Assembly: GCA_021783855.1 (NCBI GenBank)
Contig: JAJXTL010000098.1
Location: 1-10,951, forward strand
Length of the DNA: 10,951 bases
Source: Pseudomonadota bacterium
GTDB taxonomy: Bacteria; Pseudomonadota; Gammaproteobacteria; Burkholderiales; Gallionellaceae
Direction: 5' to 3'
Shown here: in pieces, positions 1 through 7,840 of the stretch
Layout: every line of letters begins with the position of its first letter
How positions within the stretch are numbered: the first letter of the stretch is position 1
Made by a program: the position numbers and the translations under genes
The notes under the pieces: generated by a model
The model's database searches: none
What the model was told of the DNA's origin: nothing
The model's input: only the letters and a program-made list of their open reading frames with translations

Positions 1-49
1 TTCCGATCTTGTCGAACTGAATGCAGGGGAGGCCATCGGCCTGACGGGC

Positions 50-2773
50 ATGCCCTCTACTATGATGACTCATGCCATGCCCGTTTCCCTCACCTCAACC
101 CTGATGGAACAACTAGCCATTCGACTAAGCCCGCAAGCGGGCAAGTCGCTGGTTATCTCCCGCAAGCGGGGAGAGCGCAGCGAGGGGGGCGAAGCCAAGC
201 AAACGAACGCTTGCGTGAGTTTCAAGTTAAGCGGCGACAAGCTGCATCCGGCGAACTTGGGGCGACTGTGTTCCAAGGGTTCGGCGCTGGCCGATACGCT
301 GGGACATGAGGGTAAATTGCGCTACCCGCAGGTGAACGGTCAGCGCGTCTCCTGGGATGCTGCACTGGATCGCGTCGCGCGCGGCTTCCTGGATATCATC
401 GAAGAACACGGACCCGATGCGGTCGCCTTTTACGTGTCCGGGCAAATTCTGACCGAAGACTATTACGTCGCCAACAAGCTGATGAAGGGATTTATCGGCA
501 GTGCCAATATCGACACCAATTCCAGGCTTTGCATGTCCTCGGCAGTGGCGGCCCACAAACGCGCTTTCGGCGCGGATGCAGTACCGGTCAGCTATGAAGA
601 TGTTGAAATCGCAGATCTGGTTGTGATAGTCGGCTCCAACACTGCATGGGCGCATCCGGTGCTGTTTCAGCGACTGTCCGCAGCAAAGCGGGCGCGTCCC
701 GGGATGCGGATTGTGGTGATCGATCCGCGCCGCACCGCGACCTGCGATATCGCAGATTTGCATCTGGCGATTGCGCCCGGCGCCGATGCGTATCTGTTTA
801 ACGGTTTGTTGCATCATCTGCGCCGCGAGGACGCGCTGGATCTTGCCTTTGTCGAGGCGCATGTGGAAGGGTTCGCTGCCGCGTTCGCCGCTGCGCGCGA
901 AGTAAGCTCCATCCCCAAGGTGGCTCAGCTTTGCGGCATTGCCGAGACCGAAACGGCTGAATTTTTCCAATTGTTTGCGCGCACCCGGCGCACGGTGACG
1001 ATATTTTCACAAGGCATCAACCAGTCCTCAAGCGGCGTGGATAAGGGCAACGCGATCATTAACGTACATCTGGCTACCGGCCGGATAGGCCGCCCCGGCA
1101 TGGGGCCCTTTTCGGTGACCGGCCAGCCCAATGCGATGGGCGGGCGTGAGGTTGGGGGTCTTGCCAATCAGCTGGCGGCACACATGGATTTCTCCGATCC
1201 TGCGAGCGTTGGTTTAGTATCGAGATTCTGGGGGGCGGAGCGCATGGCACAAGTGCCGGGCCTCAAGGCCGTGGATATGTTTCAAGCTGTCGAGTCTGGG
1301 AAAATCAAGGCGGTGTGGATCATGGGCACGAATCCGGCGGTCAGTCTGCCGGATGCAGGCAGGGTGCGCGCCGCATTGCAGGCCTGCGAGATGGTGGTGG
1401 TGTCCGACTGCGTGCAGCACACCGATACCACGGCTTGTGCCGACATTCTGCTGCCGGCCGCAGGCTGGGGCGAAAAGGACGGCACGGTGACTAATTCCGA
1501 GCGCTGCATATCGCGCCAGCGTGCCTTTATGCCGGCATCCGGGGAGGCGCGCGCTGACTGGTGGATCATCACCCAGGTTGCGCAACGGATGGGTTTTGCT
1601 CAAGCGTTTCCTTACAGCAAACCTGCACAAATATTTCGCGAGCACGCAGGCCTGTCGGGTTTTGAAAATACCGGTGGTCGCGCGTTTGACATCAGCGCGT
1701 TAGCACAGTTGAGCGATGCGCAATACGACGCGCTGAAGCCTGTACAGTGGCCGGTTAACGCCGCAGCACCGAATGGCACGCTGCGTCTGTTCGGGGACGG
1801 GCAATTCCATACGCCGACCGGTCGCGCGCGCATGGTCGCGGTTACGCCGCGGATGCCTGCTGTGCGGGTGGATGCCGATTTTCCGCTGCTGCTCAATACA
1901 GGACGCATCCGCGATCAATGGCATACCATGACCCGCACCGGTCTGGTACCCCGCCTGAATGCGCATCAGTTTGAGCCTTGCGTGCAAGTGCATGCATCCG
2001 ATGCCCGTCAACTTCAGGACGGCGGACTGGCGCGCCTGACCAGTCGTTTGGGCACCATGCTGGCGCGGGTGCAGGTAAGCGGCGATCAGCGACAAGGTTC
2101 GCTGTTCGCACCCATGCACTGGAGCGAGGCGTTTGCCAAGTCGGCAATAGTGGATGCACTGGTGGCGCCCATCACCGACCCGATTTCCGGCCAGCCGGAA
2201 TTCAAGCATACGCCGGTGCGCATCGAGCCCTATCGCCCTGCATGGCAGGGATTCGCCTTAAGTCGCAGTCGTCTGGCGTTGTCGGATACCAGTTATTGCG
2301 CAAGTTCCAGGGGAGTCGGTTGCTGGCGGCAGGAAATTGCCGGTGAAAGCTTGCCGGATGACTGGCGCGGTTGGGTGGAGGCCGAGTTGAAAAAGGACGG
2401 CGACTGGATCGAGTATCTGGATGTGGCGATGGGACGTTACCGTGCAGCCTGTCTGATAGACGGACGCCTGGAAGCGGTGTTTTTCATAGCAATGGATCAG
2501 CGGCTTCCCGAGCGCGAATGGCTCATCAGTCTGTTTGACAAGCCGCAGCTTGAGCCCGCTGACCTGACGGGTTTGCTGGCCGCGAGAGCGCCCAAGGGGG
2601 CCAATACCGGACGTGTGGTATGCGCCTGTTTCAGCGTGGGCGAAACAACCATCCTGGACGCCATTCAGACGCAGAGTCTGAAGAGCGTCGAAGAGGTCGG
2701 AAAATGCCTGAAGGCGGGCACCAACTGCGGTTCTTGTGTGCCGGAAATTCACCGTCTGCTGACGCGTCATTGA
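50..2773 (+). CDS. nasA: Assimilatory nitrate reductase catalytic subunit (NasA type), N-terminus abnormal
   Basis: This is a cytoplasmic molybdenum enzyme that reduces nitrate to nitrite for nitrogen assimilation. The molybdopterin-oxidoreductase core runs from about residue 60. It includes HPANLGRLCSKG (C74, normally the fourth [4Fe-4S] ligand), NSRLCMSSA with C161 as the expected Mo ligand, the NasA-typical NAMGGREVGGLANQ, and the stretch ADILLPAAGWGEKDGTVTN. A molydopterin-dinucleotide-binding domain lies at about 611-730. The C-terminus (from about 854) is a BFD-like [2Fe-2S] domain with C858, C860, C893 and C896 (CxC-x32-CxxC), as in Klebsiella-type NasA. The oddity is the first ~55 residues: they do not resemble the family, and the CxxCxxxC part of the N-terminal cluster motif is absent. 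Palindromic repeat-like DNA lies there instead. The frame is open to the window edge (from base 2), so the true start may lie upstream, and the 50 start is provisional. The protein may be inactive, a chimera, or an assembly join. The family call is secure; function of this copy is uncertain. Confidence 0.88.
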   Translation: MPSTMMTHAMPVSLTSTLMEQLAIRLSPQAGKSLVISRKRGERSEGGEAKQTNACVSFKLSGDKLHPANLGRLCSKGSALADTLGHEGKLRYPQVNGQRVSWDAALDRVARGFLDIIEEHGPDAVAFYVSGQILTEDYYVANKLMKGFIGSANIDTNSRLCMSSAVAAHKRAFGADAVPVSYEDVEIADLVVIVGSNTAWAHPVLFQRLSAAKRARPGMRIVVIDPRRTATCDIADLHLAIAPGADAYLFNGLLHHLRREDALDLAFVEAHVEGFAAAFAAAREVSSIPKVAQLCGIAETETAEFFQLFARTRRTVTIFSQGINQSSSGVDKGNAIINVHLATGRIGRPGMGPFSVTGQPNAMGGREVGGLANQLAAHMDFSDPASVGLVSRFWGAERMAQVPGLKAVDMFQAVESGKIKAVWIMGTNPAVSLPDAGRVRAALQACEMVVVSDCVQHTDTTACADILLPAAGWGEKDGTVTNSERCISRQRAFMPASGEARADWWIITQVAQRMGFAQAFPYSKPAQIFREHAGLSGFENTGGRAFDISALAQLSDAQYDALKPVQWPVNAAAPNGTLRLFGDGQFHTPTGRARMVAVTPRMPAVRVDADFPLLLNTGRIRDQWHTMTRTGLVPRLNAHQFEPCVQVHASDARQLQDGGLARLTSRLGTMLARVQVSGDQRQGSLFAPMHWSEAFAKSAIVDALVAPITDPISGQPEFKHTPVRIEPYRPAWQGFALSRSRLALSDTSYCASSRGVGCWRQEIAGESLPDDWRGWVEAELKKDGDWIEYLDVAMGRYRAACLIDGRLEAVFFIAMDQRLPEREWLISLFDKPQLEPADLTGLLAARAPKGANTGRVVCACFSVGETTILDAIQTQSLKSVEEVGKCLKAGTNCGSCVPEIHRLLTRH
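122..222. repeat. Cluster of small palindromes inside the nasA 5' end
   Basis: Three hairpin-forming segments lie in succession. At 122-148, CGACT and AGTCG arms enclose GCCCGCAAGCGGGC. At 156-174, TCTCCCGC pairs with GCGGGGAGA with one bulged G. At 201-222 there is a weaker palindrome with AAAC/GTTT and ACGC/GCGT arms. The first two share the decamer CCGCAAGCGG (131-140 and 160-169). The style resembles the dispersed intergenic palindromic repeats common in proteobacteria. Here it is translated as residues ~25-57 of the NasA reading frame, where the family normally carries its CxxCxxxC motif. That it is a mobile or dispersed repeat is inference; only the palindromes are seen directly. Confidence 0.5.
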
Positions 2774-3021
2774 TAAGAAACGGCACATTTGAGTGGCACT
2801 GTTTTTTGTGGGATGCCGCGTTATCAAGACAGCCGACGCTAAAGTGGTGATAGTTGATGTTCCAAGTTCGCGCCCCGGCAGGGGATTGTTGCTTGAGGCA
2901 TTGCGCCAAAAGACGCGCCAGGGGTTGCCGCAATACCGGAAATTTTATCAACATGATTTACTTCCTCTGTGGGAAAATGAAATCCGATTACCCACCGTAT
3001 TTCAAATAGAGCCGTTAATTT

Positions 3022-3963
3022 ATGATAGTTCGAGGCAGACCATCCGGTTTGAGGTTGTTTCTTGTTCTTCGCGGTTCAGTGCTGCATCAAATCTGGGGCG
3101 TGCTATTAGTCAATATCACCATTGCCACTTTGGTCACGTTGAATCACGGCGATCTTTTCAGGTTGAAAATTACGCTCACCGCCATTCCGTTTACGCTAAT
3201 CGGCTTGCCGTTAGCAATTTTTCTCGGTTTTCGCAATAATGCAGCCTATGACCGTTACCGGGAAGGTCGCAAGCTGTGGGGGGAAATCGTTTTACAAAGC
3301 CGAAATTTCTCGCGTCAGTGTCTGACCCTCATCGCGTACCCGGAACAACTTATGGACGGCGCAAAATTCAACGATGTGCGCGTCAGGATGATTTATCGCA
3401 CTATCGCCTTCTCTCATGCGCTACGCCACCTGTTGCGCAATACCGATGCCAGCAATGAGATCAAACCGCTACTCGAACAAAACGAATGGCAGCAAATAAG
3501 TAAAACAGACAATATCCCCGATTATCTTATGCACCAGATGGGCCGTGACCTGCGCTTATGCATGGATGAGAAACGGCTCGATGGATGTCTTGCGGCTGCC
3601 CTCGACAGGACCCTGTGTTCAATGACTTCGGCAGCAGCCTCATGCGAACGAATTAAAAGCACCCCTATTCCCTTCTCCTACACGCTGCTGCTGCATCGGA
3701 CGGCCTACATGTACTGTTTTTTGCTGCCATTTGGTCTTGTAGATACGATAGGCTTCATGACGCCCTTTGTTGTGGGCATAGTCGCTTATACTTTCTTCGG
3801 GCTGGATGCACTGGGTGATGAAATCGAAGAGCCTTTCGGCAATTCACCGAACGATCTGGCGCTGAATGCAATTTGCCGCTCGATTGAAATCAATCTGCGT
3901 GACTCGATAGGGGATAAGCACGAGTTGGTGCCGCTTTCTCCAGTCAATTATTGTTTGATGTAA
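3022..3963 (+). CDS. Bestrophin-family (UPF0187/YneE-like) membrane ion channel
   Basis: The 313-residue product has the usual length and layout of bacterial bestrophin homologues, pentameric inner-membrane ion channels. The N-terminus MIVRGRPSGLRLFLVLRGSV is family-typical and supports the ATG at 3022. Hydrophobic segments at about 24-42 and 54-70 precede the conserved GFRNNAAYDRYREGRKLWGE (69-88). CERIKSTPIPFSY (208-220), a hydrophobic pair at about 228-260, and the acidic DEIEEPFG (266-273) are further family hallmarks. No strong Shine-Dalgarno precedes the start. The gene sits 248 bases after nasA on the same strand, with no clear sign of co-transcription, and converges on the ABC exporter. 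Ion selectivity cannot be read from the sequence, and bacterial members are known with differing preferences. The physiological role here is unknown. Confidence 0.9.
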   Translation: MIVRGRPSGLRLFLVLRGSVLHQIWGVLLVNITIATLVTLNHGDLFRLKITLTAIPFTLIGLPLAIFLGFRNNAAYDRYREGRKLWGEIVLQSRNFSRQCLTLIAYPEQLMDGAKFNDVRVRMIYRTIAFSHALRHLLRNTDASNEIKPLLEQNEWQQISKTDNIPDYLMHQMGRDLRLCMDEKRLDGCLAAALDRTLCSMTSAAASCERIKSTPIPFSYTLLLHRTAYMYCFLLPFGLVDTIGFMTPFVVGIVAYTFFGLDALGDEIEEPFGNSPNDLALNAICRSIEINLRDSIGDKHELVPLSPVNYCLM

Positions 3964-4267
3964 GGGCTAAAGAGGCTAATAACAGGAAAATTTAGCCAGT
4001 CAGCGCCCAGCTATGGGTGCGTTCCTGACGCACGCCAATATCCGCTTGCGGCGCGTGTTAATTTACTACCGCGCACTTTCTGGCTGCCGGTTTTACACCT
4101 CGGCCGGCAGCGCATGCCAGTTATTCGGCTTGCATTATTTCGCGGCAAAACGCCGGTGTAGACTTTTTTTAGCCCAGGCAATTTTTTCAGCCCGTGAAAA
4201 CCCGCCCTTGCCGTGGATTTTGAATCGGGAGTGTAATCTCGGACAAGCGCGAAAATTTTTTAACCGC
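3964..4267. other. Intergenic region between convergent genes, several hairpins, no gene
   Basis: These 304 bases separate two convergent stop codons and carry no convincing coding region. They hold GGCTAAA/TTTAGCC arms (3965-3971 and 3991-3997), a perfect 6-bp hairpin GTGCGT/ACGCAC (4017-4022 and 4028-4033), a perfect 8-bp stem GCTGCCGG/CCGGCAGC (4083-4090 and 4104-4111), and a short stem CGGC/GCCG (4143-4155) followed eight bases later by seven T (4164-4170). The last is the only candidate resembling a rho-independent terminator for the bestrophin gene, and it is weak because of the short stem and the gap before the T run. No good terminator is visible for the minus-strand gene. Confidence 0.45.
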
Positions 4268-6064
4268 TTATTCTTCTTCCGCCTGCTGCTGTATCGCCCA
4301 CATCTGTGCGTATATACCGTTTTGTGCCAGCAATTCTGTATGCCGCCCGCGCTCGACGATGCTACCTGCGTCGATCACCAGTATTTCATCGGCTTCCACC
4401 ACGGTGGACAGACGGTGAGCGATGATGAGGCTGGTACGGCTTTTGGCAATTTCCAGCAGTTCGGCCTGGATGGCTTTTTCGGTTTTGGTATCGAGTGCGG
4501 AAGTCGCTTCGTCGAGAATCAGAATGGCCGGATTTTTCAGTAACGTGCGCGCGATGGCGACGCGCTGTTTTTCGCCGCCGGAGAGTTTAAGGCCTCTTTC
4601 GCCCACCACCGTATCCCAGCCTTGCGGTAACAACTCGATAAATTTCAAAATATGCGCGGCGCGGGCGGCAGCGACTACTTCTTCGCGCGTGGCATCGGGG
4701 CGGCCATAAGCAATGTTGTAGTAAATGCTGTCGTTGAATAACACCGTGTCCTGTGGCACGACGCCGATGGCCGCTCGCAGACTTTCCTGAGTAACGCGCC
4801 GTATGTCCTGACCATCGATCCGGATGCTGCCGTCATTTACGTCATAAAAGCGAAACAGCAAACGGGCCAGCGTTGATTTTCCGGCGCCACTCGCACCTAC
4901 CGCGGCCACGGTTTTACCGGCCGGTATGGTGAAGCTCACATCATGCAGAATGGGACGGTCCGCATTGTAGGAAAAGTTGACGTGTTCGAATGTAACTTCA
5001 CCGCCTTGCACGGACAGTTTGCCTGCATCGGCTGCATCTTCAATTTCCCTCGGGCGCAGCAACAGGGTAAACATGCGCTCTACGTCGGTGACAGATTGCT
5101 TGATCTGGCGGTACATCACCCCGAGAAAACCAAGAGGCTGGAACATTTGCAACAGGAACGCGTTGACCATCACCAGATCGCCCAGTGTGAGCGTGCCGGC
5201 AACCACGCCGTTCGCCGCGCGTATGATCATCAGTGTGACACCGATGGCGATCGTGCCGGCCTGTGCCGCATTCAGAAGCCCGAGTGAACTTTGCGATTGC
5301 AAAGCGACTTGCTCCCATTCCGCCAGACTTTTGTCGTAACGTGCTGCCTCATATCGCTCGTTGCCAAAATATTTTACCGTTTCATAGTTAAGCAGGCTGT
5401 CGATGGCGCGCCCGTAGGCCTCCGAGTCCAGCGTGTTGGCACGACGCACAAACTGCGTGCGCCAGTCGGTAATGGTCACGGTAAAACCGATATACGCTGC
5501 CAGCGTCACCAGCGTAATCATGCCGAACACCCAGTCCAGTTTGACGAACAGTATGGCTGCCACCATCAGGATTTCCAGCACGGTGGGCGTGATGCGGAAC
5601 AGCAAAAATCCCACCAGACTGGAGATGGCTTTGGAGCCGCGCTCGATGTCACGTGTGATTCCGCCCGTCTGACGCTCCAGATGAAAGCGCAACGACAAGG
5701 CGTGCAAATGTTCGAACACTGCCATGCTTACGCGGCGCATGGCTCGCTGGGTTACCTTGGCAAACACCACATCGCGCAGATCGGCAAAGGTGGTGCTGGA
5801 AAAACGCAATATCCCGTAAGCGATGATGAGGGTCAGTGGCAAGACCAGGCCGGTATGAGACTTGTCCAGTGAGTCTATGATTTTTTTCAGCACCAGCGGT
5901 ACGCTCACTGATGCCAGCTTGGCACCCAGCAACAGAGCCAGCGACAGCAAAACCCGTCCGCGAAATTCCCACAGATAGGGAAACAGGCGACCGATAGCAC
6001 GCAGATCGGTTTGCTGCTCCGAGGTACTTTCAAAAGAATTAAAAGAATGCGGGGAGGGTGACAT
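4268..6064 (-). CDS. Atm1/ABCB7-type ABC exporter, fused permease and ATPase
   Basis: This 598-residue half-transporter has an N-terminal six-helix membrane domain (about 25-325) followed by one ATP-binding domain (about 350-590), and would act as a homodimer in the inner membrane. The ATPase shows Walker A GASGAGKST (390-398), Q-loop VVPQDT (Q438), signature LSGGEKQR (494-501), Walker B ILILDE (514-519), D-loop SALD (522-525) and switch histidine H550 in IAHRLST. The stretch LLNYETVKYFGNE (224-236) and the preceding ITDWRTQFVRRAN are characteristic of the Atm1/HMT1 subfamily. Bacterial members of that subfamily export glutathione-linked or metal-thiol compounds; the substrate of this protein is not known. 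The start ATG has no strong Shine-Dalgarno. The gene lies 168 bases downstream of purU on the same strand. All catalytic motifs are intact. Confidence 0.93.
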   Translation of the reverse strand: MSPSPHSFNSFESTSEQQTDLRAIGRLFPYLWEFRGRVLLSLALLLGAKLASVSVPLVLKKIIDSLDKSHTGLVLPLTLIIAYGILRFSSTTFADLRDVVFAKVTQRAMRRVSMAVFEHLHALSLRFHLERQTGGITRDIERGSKAISSLVGFLLFRITPTVLEILMVAAILFVKLDWVFGMITLVTLAAYIGFTVTITDWRTQFVRRANTLDSEAYGRAIDSLLNYETVKYFGNERYEAARYDKSLAEWEQVALQSQSSLGLLNAAQAGTIAIGVTLMIIRAANGVVAGTLTLGDLVMVNAFLLQMFQPLGFLGVMYRQIKQSVTDVERMFTLLLRPREIEDAADAGKLSVQGGEVTFEHVNFSYNADRPILHDVSFTIPAGKTVAAVGASGAGKSTLARLLFRFYDVNDGSIRIDGQDIRRVTQESLRAAIGVVPQDTVLFNDSIYYNIAYGRPDATREEVVAAARAAHILKFIELLPQGWDTVVGERGLKLSGGEKQRVAIARTLLKNPAILILDEATSALDTKTEKAIQAELLEIAKSRTSLIIAHRLSTVVEADEILVIDAGSIVERGRHTELLAQNGIYAQMWAIQQQAEEE

Positions 6065-6232
6065 CGGGCCGGCGGATCGTGATTGAATGAGCCAAGGATA
6101 CCTTAATAACGCAAGACTAAGAGTCTGTAGGTCGGGAAAAGCACAGTATTGAACATCCAGGACATCCGCGCTCCTGACGCCAAATGGCTATTGGCATGCG
6201 AGCCGTATTGGATACAGAATGGTTGTGGCGGC

Positions 6233-7075
6233 TCATTTGAACACGATAGTCTTGTTGCCGCATACCAGTACGCGATCCTCCACGTGATAACGCAGGCCGC
6301 GCGCCAGCACCGATTTTTCGATATCGCGCCCGTAGCGCACCAGATCGTCTACTGTGTCGCCGTGGTCGATGCGCACCGTGTCCTGCTCGATGATCGGCCC
6401 CGCATCCAGCTCGTCGGTGACGAAATGGCAGGTTGCGCCTATCAGCTTGACGCCGCGCAAATAGGCCTGATGATAAGGCTTTGCGCCGACGAAGGAAGGC
6501 AGAAAGCTGTGATGAATGTTGATGATGCGACCGGGGTAGCGCCGGCACAGCGTCGGCGGCAATATCTGCATGAAGCGCGCCAGCACCATGGTGTCACCGC
6601 GATACTGCTCGAACAGCGCGGCGATGCGCTCGAATGCGGCGGCCTTGTCCTGCATATCCACATGAATGAACGGGATGCCGTGCCACTCAACGAAGCTACG
6701 CAAATCCTCGTGGTTGGAGATCACGCAGGGAATGTCCACGCGCAACTCTTTGGTGCGCCAGCGGTGCAACAGGTCGTCCAGGCAATGATCCTGGCGACTG
6801 ACCAGAATCACCAGTCGCTTGTTCTGTGCAGAATCGGCAAGTTGCCAGTTCATGGCAAATTCATCTGCCAGCGGCGCGAAACGGCGGCAAAACTCATCCG
6901 CAGCGAATGGCAGGGAATCGGCGCGTATCTCCTGCCGCATGAAGAAGCGATCCTGTTCGGTGTGGTAATTCGCCTCGACGATGAATCCGCCGTGCTGTGC
7001 GATAAAACCCGCTACTGCGGCGATGATTCCCACGCGATCCGGGCAGGAAATGGTCAGGGTGTAGTGATGGTTCAT
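6233..7075 (-). CDS. purU: Formyltetrahydrofolate deformylase
   Basis: PurU hydrolyses 10-formyltetrahydrofolate to formate and tetrahydrofolate in the cytoplasm. It balances the one-carbon pool and supplies formate for purine synthesis in many bacteria. At 280 residues it has family length. An N-terminal ACT regulatory domain (about 5-80, beginning YTLTISCPDRVGIIAAVAGF) is followed by a formyltransferase-fold catalytic domain (about 87-280). The catalytic triad is visible as N186 and H188 in INIHHSFLPSF and D224 in TDELDAGPI. The stretch FVGAKPYHQAY is also typical. The ATG at 7075 sits directly before the ACT domain, so the start is well supported although no clear Shine-Dalgarno precedes it. 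It is divergent from the signalling operon and upstream of the ABC exporter; no functional link with either is evident. Confidence 0.95.
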   Translation of the reverse strand: MNHHYTLTISCPDRVGIIAAVAGFIAQHGGFIVEANYHTEQDRFFMRQEIRADSLPFAADEFCRRFAPLADEFAMNWQLADSAQNKRLVILVSRQDHCLDDLLHRWRTKELRVDIPCVISNHEDLRSFVEWHGIPFIHVDMQDKAAAFERIAALFEQYRGDTMVLARFMQILPPTLCRRYPGRIINIHHSFLPSFVGAKPYHQAYLRGVKLIGATCHFVTDELDAGPIIEQDTVRIDHGDTVDDLVRYGRDIEKSVLARGLRYHVEDRVLVCGNKTIVFK

Positions 7076-7099
7076 GCGTTTTTTTGAAATTTGTGTGGA

Positions 7100-7130
7100 A
7101 TTCTAACGGATAAATGGAGCGAGGGCGCAA
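7100..7130 (-). promoter_or_regulatory. Possible sigma-70 promoter of purU
   Basis: Read on the minus strand, TTGCGC (7130-7125) and TAGAAT (7105-7100) resemble -35 and -10 boxes, separated by 19 bases. TAGAAT matches five of six consensus positions; the -35 match is moderate and the spacing is longer than the optimal 17. Transcription would begin near 7093, leaving a short leader before the purU ATG. This is a weak candidate only. Confidence 0.25.
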
Positions 7131-7296
7131 AAAATATGACGCGAAGGTTGTGCCATACGCTGACTGGCAGGAAAAATCTGTGTGCGAGCATCAGCCATCC
7201 GTCGCTGCACTTCAAATGCTCATGGTCAGCATACAATACGATAAAAAACTGCTAGCATAGACTGCCTGATGGAAGATGGATGCGCTGAAAACCTCG

Positions 7297-7334
7297 GGAA
7301 ACGCTGAACAAATCACCTTGAATCAGCGGTTTCC
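7297..7334. repeat. Imperfect inverted repeat upstream of the signalling operon
   Basis: GGAAACGCTGA (7297-7307) pairs with TCAGCGGTTTCC (7323-7334) over 11 bp with one bulged G and a 15-base spacer. No T run follows, so a terminator is unlikely. Its centre is about 100 bases upstream of the start point implied by the sigma-54 match at 7391-7407, a usual distance for an enhancer-binding-protein site. It could equally be a dispersed intergenic palindrome. The repeat is seen directly; the role is inference. Confidence 0.45.
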
Positions 7335-7390
7335 TTACTGTTCGATGTGTGCGACACTTTTTAATAAGCGCGGTGGAAGTGTTTTTTAAT

Positions 7391-7407
7391 TTGGCATGGG
7401 CTTCGCA
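7391..7407 (+). promoter_or_regulatory. Candidate sigma-54 (RpoN) promoter of the cheY-like operon
   Basis: TTGGCATGGGCTTCGCA matches the -24/-12 consensus YTGGCACGRNNNTTGCW at all constrained positions but two (T for C at 7397 and C for T at 7404). The invariant GG (7393-7394) and GC (7405-7406) have the exact 12-base register. Transcription would start near 7418, giving a leader of about 53 bases to the ATG at 7471. If real, the operon needs an activator ATPase acting from upstream. The match was found by eye; its genome-wide significance was not computed. Confidence 0.5.
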
Positions 7408-7470
7408 ACTGTATTTGTAACCATTATCTATCTATATCGCCGCAAAGTTATTTTCAATAAAGGCAGCTAA

Positions 7471-7839
7471 ATGGCTATTTCAATTCTCGTCGTTGACGAT
7501 TCGCCGATGGCAAGAAAGATGCTCATCAAGGCGCTTCCCGCCCATTGGGATGCGAAAATTTCCCAGGCTGTTAATGGTATCGAGGCTATGGCAGCGTACC
7601 GGACGAGCGAAGTGGATTTAATGTTTCTTGACTTGACTATGCCCGAAATGGACGGCTATCAAACCCTCGAGGCAGTGCGTGACGAGGGGCTCAATTGCAT
7701 CGTGATCGTCGTTTCGGCAGACATTCAGCCGCTTGCGCAAGAGCGGGTATTAAAACTGGGTGCCGCAGCTTTCATCAAAAAACCAGTCGATATGCAGAAA
7801 TTAGAGCCGGTTCTCCGTCAATTCGGACTGCTGGAGTAA
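7471..7839 (+). CDS. Single-domain CheY-like response regulator
   Basis: This 122-residue protein is only a receiver domain with no DNA-binding or enzymatic output. The acidic pocket D9-D10 (in VVDDSPMARKML), phospho-acceptor D54 (LDLTMPEMDG), switch residue S82 (VVSADI) and conserved K104-P105 (FIKKPV) are all present, so it should be phosphorylated. The start is well supported by AAAGG at 7459-7463, seven bases before the ATG. It is the first gene of a three-gene operon with a CheC-family phosphatase and a PAS histidine kinase, and the likely reading is that the kinase phosphorylates it and the phosphatase resets it. Like CheY, it probably acts by binding a partner protein; that partner is not in the window. 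A sigma-54-type promoter lies just upstream. Confidence 0.92.
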   Translation: MAISILVVDDSPMARKMLIKALPAHWDAKISQAVNGIEAMAAYRTSEVDLMFLDLTMPEMDGYQTLEAVRDEGLNCIVIVVSADIQPLAQERVLKLGAAAFIKKPVDMQKLEPVLRQFGLLE

Positions 7840-7840
7840 A

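Larger units (their letters stand above)
7076..7470. other. Divergent intergenic region, regulatory content, no gene
   Basis: These 395 bases lie between purU (leftward) and the receiver gene (rightward), and no credible coding region is present. From left to right they hold a weak sigma-70-like promoter for purU (7100-7130), an imperfect inverted repeat (7297-7334), a hairpin with ACACTT/AAGTGT arms followed by six T (7354-7387, long loop, doubtful as a terminator), a sigma-54 promoter match (7391-7407) and a ribosome binding site AAAGG (7459-7463). The stretch about 7130-7290 shows nothing that could be identified. Confidence 0.6.

Noticed and set aside
2774..2820. Possible terminator after nasA (GGCAC and a T run near 2802)
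   Set aside because: No stem of useful length can be paired directly before the T run.
2793..3239. A 148-codon plus-strand open frame overlapping the start of the bestrophin gene
   Set aside because: It matches no family that could be recognised, its last ~218 bases lie out of frame within well-conserved bestrophin sequence, and it has no clear ribosome binding site. A decayed remnant in 2793-3021 cannot be excluded.
6065..6232. Short palindrome AGACTAAGAGTCT and a GTAGGTCGGGAAAAGC stretch between purU and the ABC exporter gene
   Set aside because: The stem is only five bases and the second stretch has no matching inverse copy nearby; there is too little to call a terminator or repeat.
6149..7087. 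A 312-codon plus-strand open frame opposite purU
   Set aside because: It is the antisense shadow of the clearly conserved purU gene and shows no recognisable domain.
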